Source of the DNA: DATDCV01 sp036524155
Lineage (GTDB): Bacteria; Verrucomicrobiota; Verrucomicrobiia; Limisphaerales; UBA8199
Direction: 5' to 3'
Assembly: GCA_036524155.1 (NCBI GenBank)
Contig: DATDCV010000516.1
Coordinates: 1 to 7,784, forward strand
Length of the DNA stretch: 7,784 nucleotides
The notes under the pieces were generated by a model, which saw nothing but the letters and a program-made list of their open reading frames with translations, was not told where the DNA came from and did not search any database. A program made the position numbers and the translations under genes. Positions 5,470 to 7,784 of this stretch are shown piece by piece. How positions within the stretch are numbered: position 1 is the first letter of the stretch; every line of letters begins with the position of its first letter.

Positions 5470-7784
5470 ATGCCAACCTTTGGCGAATTTGAGACGGTGG
5501 GTCAGCCGTTGTCCTCTTCGGACGAACGCGGCCGTCTAACCACCGTCTGGAGGGCGCGGAGGAGCGGTTCACGGGAGGAGCGCCTTTATGCCATCAAGTG
5601 CTATGCGCCACGTCGGGAGGAAACCCCTAAGGCAGCACCCGACGAAGCCCTCGATCAGGACCTGCGAATCAAGTTTATCAAGGAGGTGGTCGAGCCGCTC
5701 AAGCGAGCCCAGAGCAAAGGCGAAGCCTGCCTGGCTCCCATTCACCAGTTCGGAACCACCGACTCGGAAGCGTGGTACGTCACGGATTTCTACGGCCTCC
5801 CCAATTCCTTTTCCAACTCCCTCAAGCAGTACATCACGGGCAAGGGCGAGGCCGGCAATGCCGTGCTCCGGCATGTCGTCCAAAGTGTGGTCACCGCTTG
5901 CCTGGCGCTGAAACGGTGGCGCGGCTACTCCCACGGCAATCTCAAACCCAGCAACGTTTTCCGCGCCGGTAGGTCCGAATGGCGCAAGGCCCCCGTCTTC
6001 ATCGCCGACCCCTACCCCGCGCCCCCGGTCCAATTCGCCCGCTATGAGGCCGGCGACCTGTCCGATGTTTCCGCGACACTCCGCGATTCCCTTGAAGCCC
6101 AGGACCTGGCCGCCATCGGCGGGATCATCCTCCAGCTGGTGGAGCGCCGCCTCTTCGTTCGCAACGACGACTACAATTACCCGGTCGAACGCTCCCGCGA
6201 TTGGGAGGCCCTGGGCAAAGACGCCGACTTTTGGCTCGGCTGGTGCAACAAACTCCTGGACCCACAGCTTTCCCTCCAAGCCGTCAACCTCGAGGACCTC
6301 GCCAAAGCATTCGAGCCCAGCGCCGCTGCCCGCAATCTGCCGCGTATCCTCGCCGGCGCCGGCGCGGTCTGTTTGGTGGGGCTGCTGTGCTACGGCGCCG
6401 TTTCCCTTTGGACGGCGAACCGCGAAAAGAAATCCCAAACCCACGTGCGGAAGGCCAAGGAAGCCTTTGCGGTTCCAGACCTGATTTTGGCCCAGAAGGA
6501 AATCGGGTTGGCCGCAAAATACAGAAAGGACTCGCCGGAGGTGAAGCAGTGGACGGCAAGAATTAACCAACGCGTGGACGAGGCCTTCGACGCGGCGCTG
6601 ATATCGGCCAGGGACGCCTTCAAAACCAACCTTGCCGTCGCGCTGGAGTGGACCGGCAAGGCTCGGGGATTAAAGCCGGAGGATTCGGCGGGAAAGCAGT
6701 TCGAATCGCAGATCCTGCAGGCGCAGAAATATCTGGCGGTTTTGACGGAGGCGACCAATGCGTGGGACCGGGCGGAAGCTGCCATCAAGAGGCAGGACTA
6801 TGACGCGGCCGCCAAAGATCTGACCGCCGCGACCGAGAAGTGTGTAACCGCACGGACCCTGGGGGACGCAGCCAAGGCGGACCGGTTGCAGACGCTGTTG
6901 GACCAAAGGCAGGCCGTCGTGCAGACCGCCATCAATGCCAATAAGACTAAAGCACAACAGTACGCGACGGCGATGCAGGAAGCCACCAACGCCTTGAGCC
7001 GGGCGGAGCAGGCCATCAAGCGCCAGGACTATAACGCCGCGGCCAAGGAGTTGGCCACCGCCACCGAAAAGTGCGCTACCGCACGGCCCTTGGGGGATGC
7101 AGCCAAGGTCGATCGGTTAGTGACGGTACTGAACCAACGGCAGAGCACCGTTCAGGCCGCCATCAATGCCAACAAAACGAAAGCCGAGCAGTACGCCACG
7201 GCGATGCAGGAAGCTACCAACGCCTTGAGCCGCGCAGAAGAGGCGTTCAAGCGGCAGGATTATGCCTCCGCGTCGAAAGACTTGACCGATGCGACCGATC
7301 AGTGTGCTACCGCCCGGCCCCTGGGGGATGCGGCCAAGGTCGACCGGTTACTGGCGCTGTTGGGCCAACGGCAGCGCGCCGTTCAGGCCGCTATCAACGC
7401 CAACAAAACGAAAGCCGAGCAGTACGCGGCCGCAATGCAGGATGCCACTAACTCCTGGATCCAGGCGGAGGACGCCATCAAGCGCCGGGACTATGACGCC
7501 GCGGCCAAGGAGTTGACCACCGCCACCGAGAAGTGCGCGGCGGCGCGCAGGCTGGGCGACGCCGCCGCGGTGGACCGGCTCGAGACGGTGTTGAAGCAAC
7601 GACAGACCATCGTCCAGTCCGCCATCAATGCCAATAAGACCAGAGTCGAGCAGTACGCGGCCGCAATGCAGGATGCCACTAACGCCTGGACCCAGGCGGA
7701 GGACGCCATCAAGCGTCAGGACTATGACACCGCGGCAAAGGACTTGAACATCGCCACCGAGAAGTGCGCGGCGGCGCGCAAGCT
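5470..7784 (+). CDS. Membrane pseudokinase with tandem-repeat C-terminal domain, 3' end beyond the window
   Basis: Open from the ATG at 5470 (in-frame TGA at 5446, no other start between) to the right edge, giving 771 residues with no stop. Residues 1-285 are a Hanks-type Ser/Thr kinase homologue. The ATP-binding Lys is kept in YAIK (K43), a strand and hinge follow at LAPIHQFG (88-95) and WYVTDFY, the catalytic loop is HGNLKPSN (155-162), the DFG position reads ADP (D180), and helix alphaF is DLAAIG (D212, G217). The glycine-rich loop and APE motif are not recognisable, and the catalytic Asp of HRD is Asn157, so phosphotransfer is probably lost. A membrane segment spans about 293-314 (ILAGAGAVCLVGLLCYGAVSLW). 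Then comes a charged helical linker and, from residue 428, tandem 77-residue repeats. The layout is like PknB-type receptors: cytoplasmic kinase fold and, probably, an extracytoplasmic sensor. The in/out orientation is inferred, as basic residues flank both sides of the helix. A role as an allosteric scaffold or receptor fits best. Confidence 0.88.
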   Translation, partial: MPTFGEFETVGQPLSSSDERGRLTTVWRARRSGSREERLYAIKCYAPRREETPKAAPDEALDQDLRIKFIKEVVEPLKRAQSKGEACLAPIHQFGTTDSEAWYVTDFYGLPNSFSNSLKQYITGKGEAGNAVLRHVVQSVVTACLALKRWRGYSHGNLKPSNVFRAGRSEWRKAPVFIADPYPAPPVQFARYEAGDLSDVSATLRDSLEAQDLAAIGGIILQLVERRLFVRNDDYNYPVERSRDWEALGKDADFWLGWCNKLLDPQLSLQAVNLEDLAKAFEPSAAARNLPRILAGAGAVCLVGLLCYGAVSLWTANREKKSQTHVRKAKEAFAVPDLILAQKEIGLAAKYRKDSPEVKQWTARINQRVDEAFDAALISARDAFKTNLAVALEWTGKARGLKPEDSAGKQFESQILQAQKYLAVLTEATNAWDRAEAAIKRQDYDAAAKDLTAATEKCVTARTLGDAAKADRLQTLLDQRQAVVQTAINANKTKAQQYATAMQEATNALSRAEQAIKRQDYNAAAKELATATEKCATARPLGDAAKVDRLVTVLNQRQSTVQAAINANKTKAEQYATAMQEATNALSRAEEAFKRQDYASASKDLTDATDQCATARPLGDAAKVDRLLALLGQRQRAVQAAINANKTKAEQYAAAMQDATNSWIQAEDAIKRRDYDAAAKELTTATEKCAAARRLGDAAAVDRLETVLKQRQTIVQSAINANKTRVEQYAAAMQDATNAWTQAEDAIKRQDYDTAAKDLNIATEKCAAARK
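6751..7784 (+). repeat. Tandem 231-bp (77-codon) coding repeats, four full and one partial
   Basis: Unit starts fall at 6751, 6982, 7213, 7444 and 7675, each exactly 231 bases apart, keeping the frame. The fifth unit is cut by the window end. The protein consensus runs ATNA...AE.AIKRQDY.AAAK.LT.ATEKC, then AR.LGDAAKVDRL...L.QRQ..VQ, then AINANKTKAEQYA.AMQ. It is strongly helical, with a TPR-like helix-turn pair (IKRQDYDAAAKDL). Each unit has one Cys (residues 458, 535, 612, 689, 766). The preceding stretch (AQKYLAVLTE) is a decayed match to the unit end (AQQYATAMQE), so the array grew from an older copy. Units 3-4 and 4-5 share long exact DNA runs, for example 7416-7452 with 7647-7683, pointing to recent duplication or gene conversion. 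Confidence 0.95.

Noticed and set aside
5569..6570. 333-residue minus-strand open frame
   Set aside because: Antisense to the kinase domain and membrane segment, which have clear motifs on the plus strand.
6751..7784. CRISPR array
   Set aside because: The 231-bp periodicity is a continuous in-frame coding repeat without spacers.

Overview
The window is GC-rich bacterial DNA with dense coding, short intergenic gaps and weak or absent Shine-Dalgarno sequences. A lipoprotein with a lipobox, a Hanks-type kinase fold fused to a transmembrane segment, and a long palindromic intergenic repeat fit a Gram-negative with large accessory regions. My guess is the PVC group, perhaps Verrucomicrobiota. This rests on general resemblance only, since no ribosomal or housekeeping gene is present.

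Layout. Three genes read leftward. In transcription order they are a 652-residue protein of unknown family with kinase-C-lobe-like motifs (4752 to 2794), a 558-residue alpha-helical HEAT/ARM-like protein (2574 to 898), and a protein of at least 300 residues that runs off the left edge (901 to 1). The last two overlap in an ATGA start/stop, so they are probably translationally coupled. The 219-base gap between the first two holds a compact palindromic element with 29-bp perfect terminal inverted repeats and 9-bp flanking direct repeats, which looks like a MITE or REP-type insertion.

Two genes read rightward from a 107-base divergent region. The first encodes a small lipoprotein of 182 residues (4860 to 5408). 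The second encodes a single-pass membrane protein kinase homologue (5470 to beyond 7784). Its catalytic Asp appears replaced by Asn (HGNLKPSN), so it is probably a pseudokinase. Its region after the membrane segment is a tandem array of 77-residue repeats (231 bp each), each with one conserved cysteine, and the array continues past the right edge.

How the parts may work together (inference). A membrane pseudokinase with a repeat-built sensor or stalk domain, a lipoprotein, a second possibly kinase-derived protein and a helical-repeat scaffold could form a signalling or envelope-associated complex. The two rightmost leftward genes are unrecognised. Their co-occurrence recalls the uncharacterised companion proteins of multi-gene bacterial conflict or T6SS-like loci. 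No MoxR/AAA ATPase, vWA protein, secretion component or effector is visible in the window, so any such assignment depends on flanking sequence.
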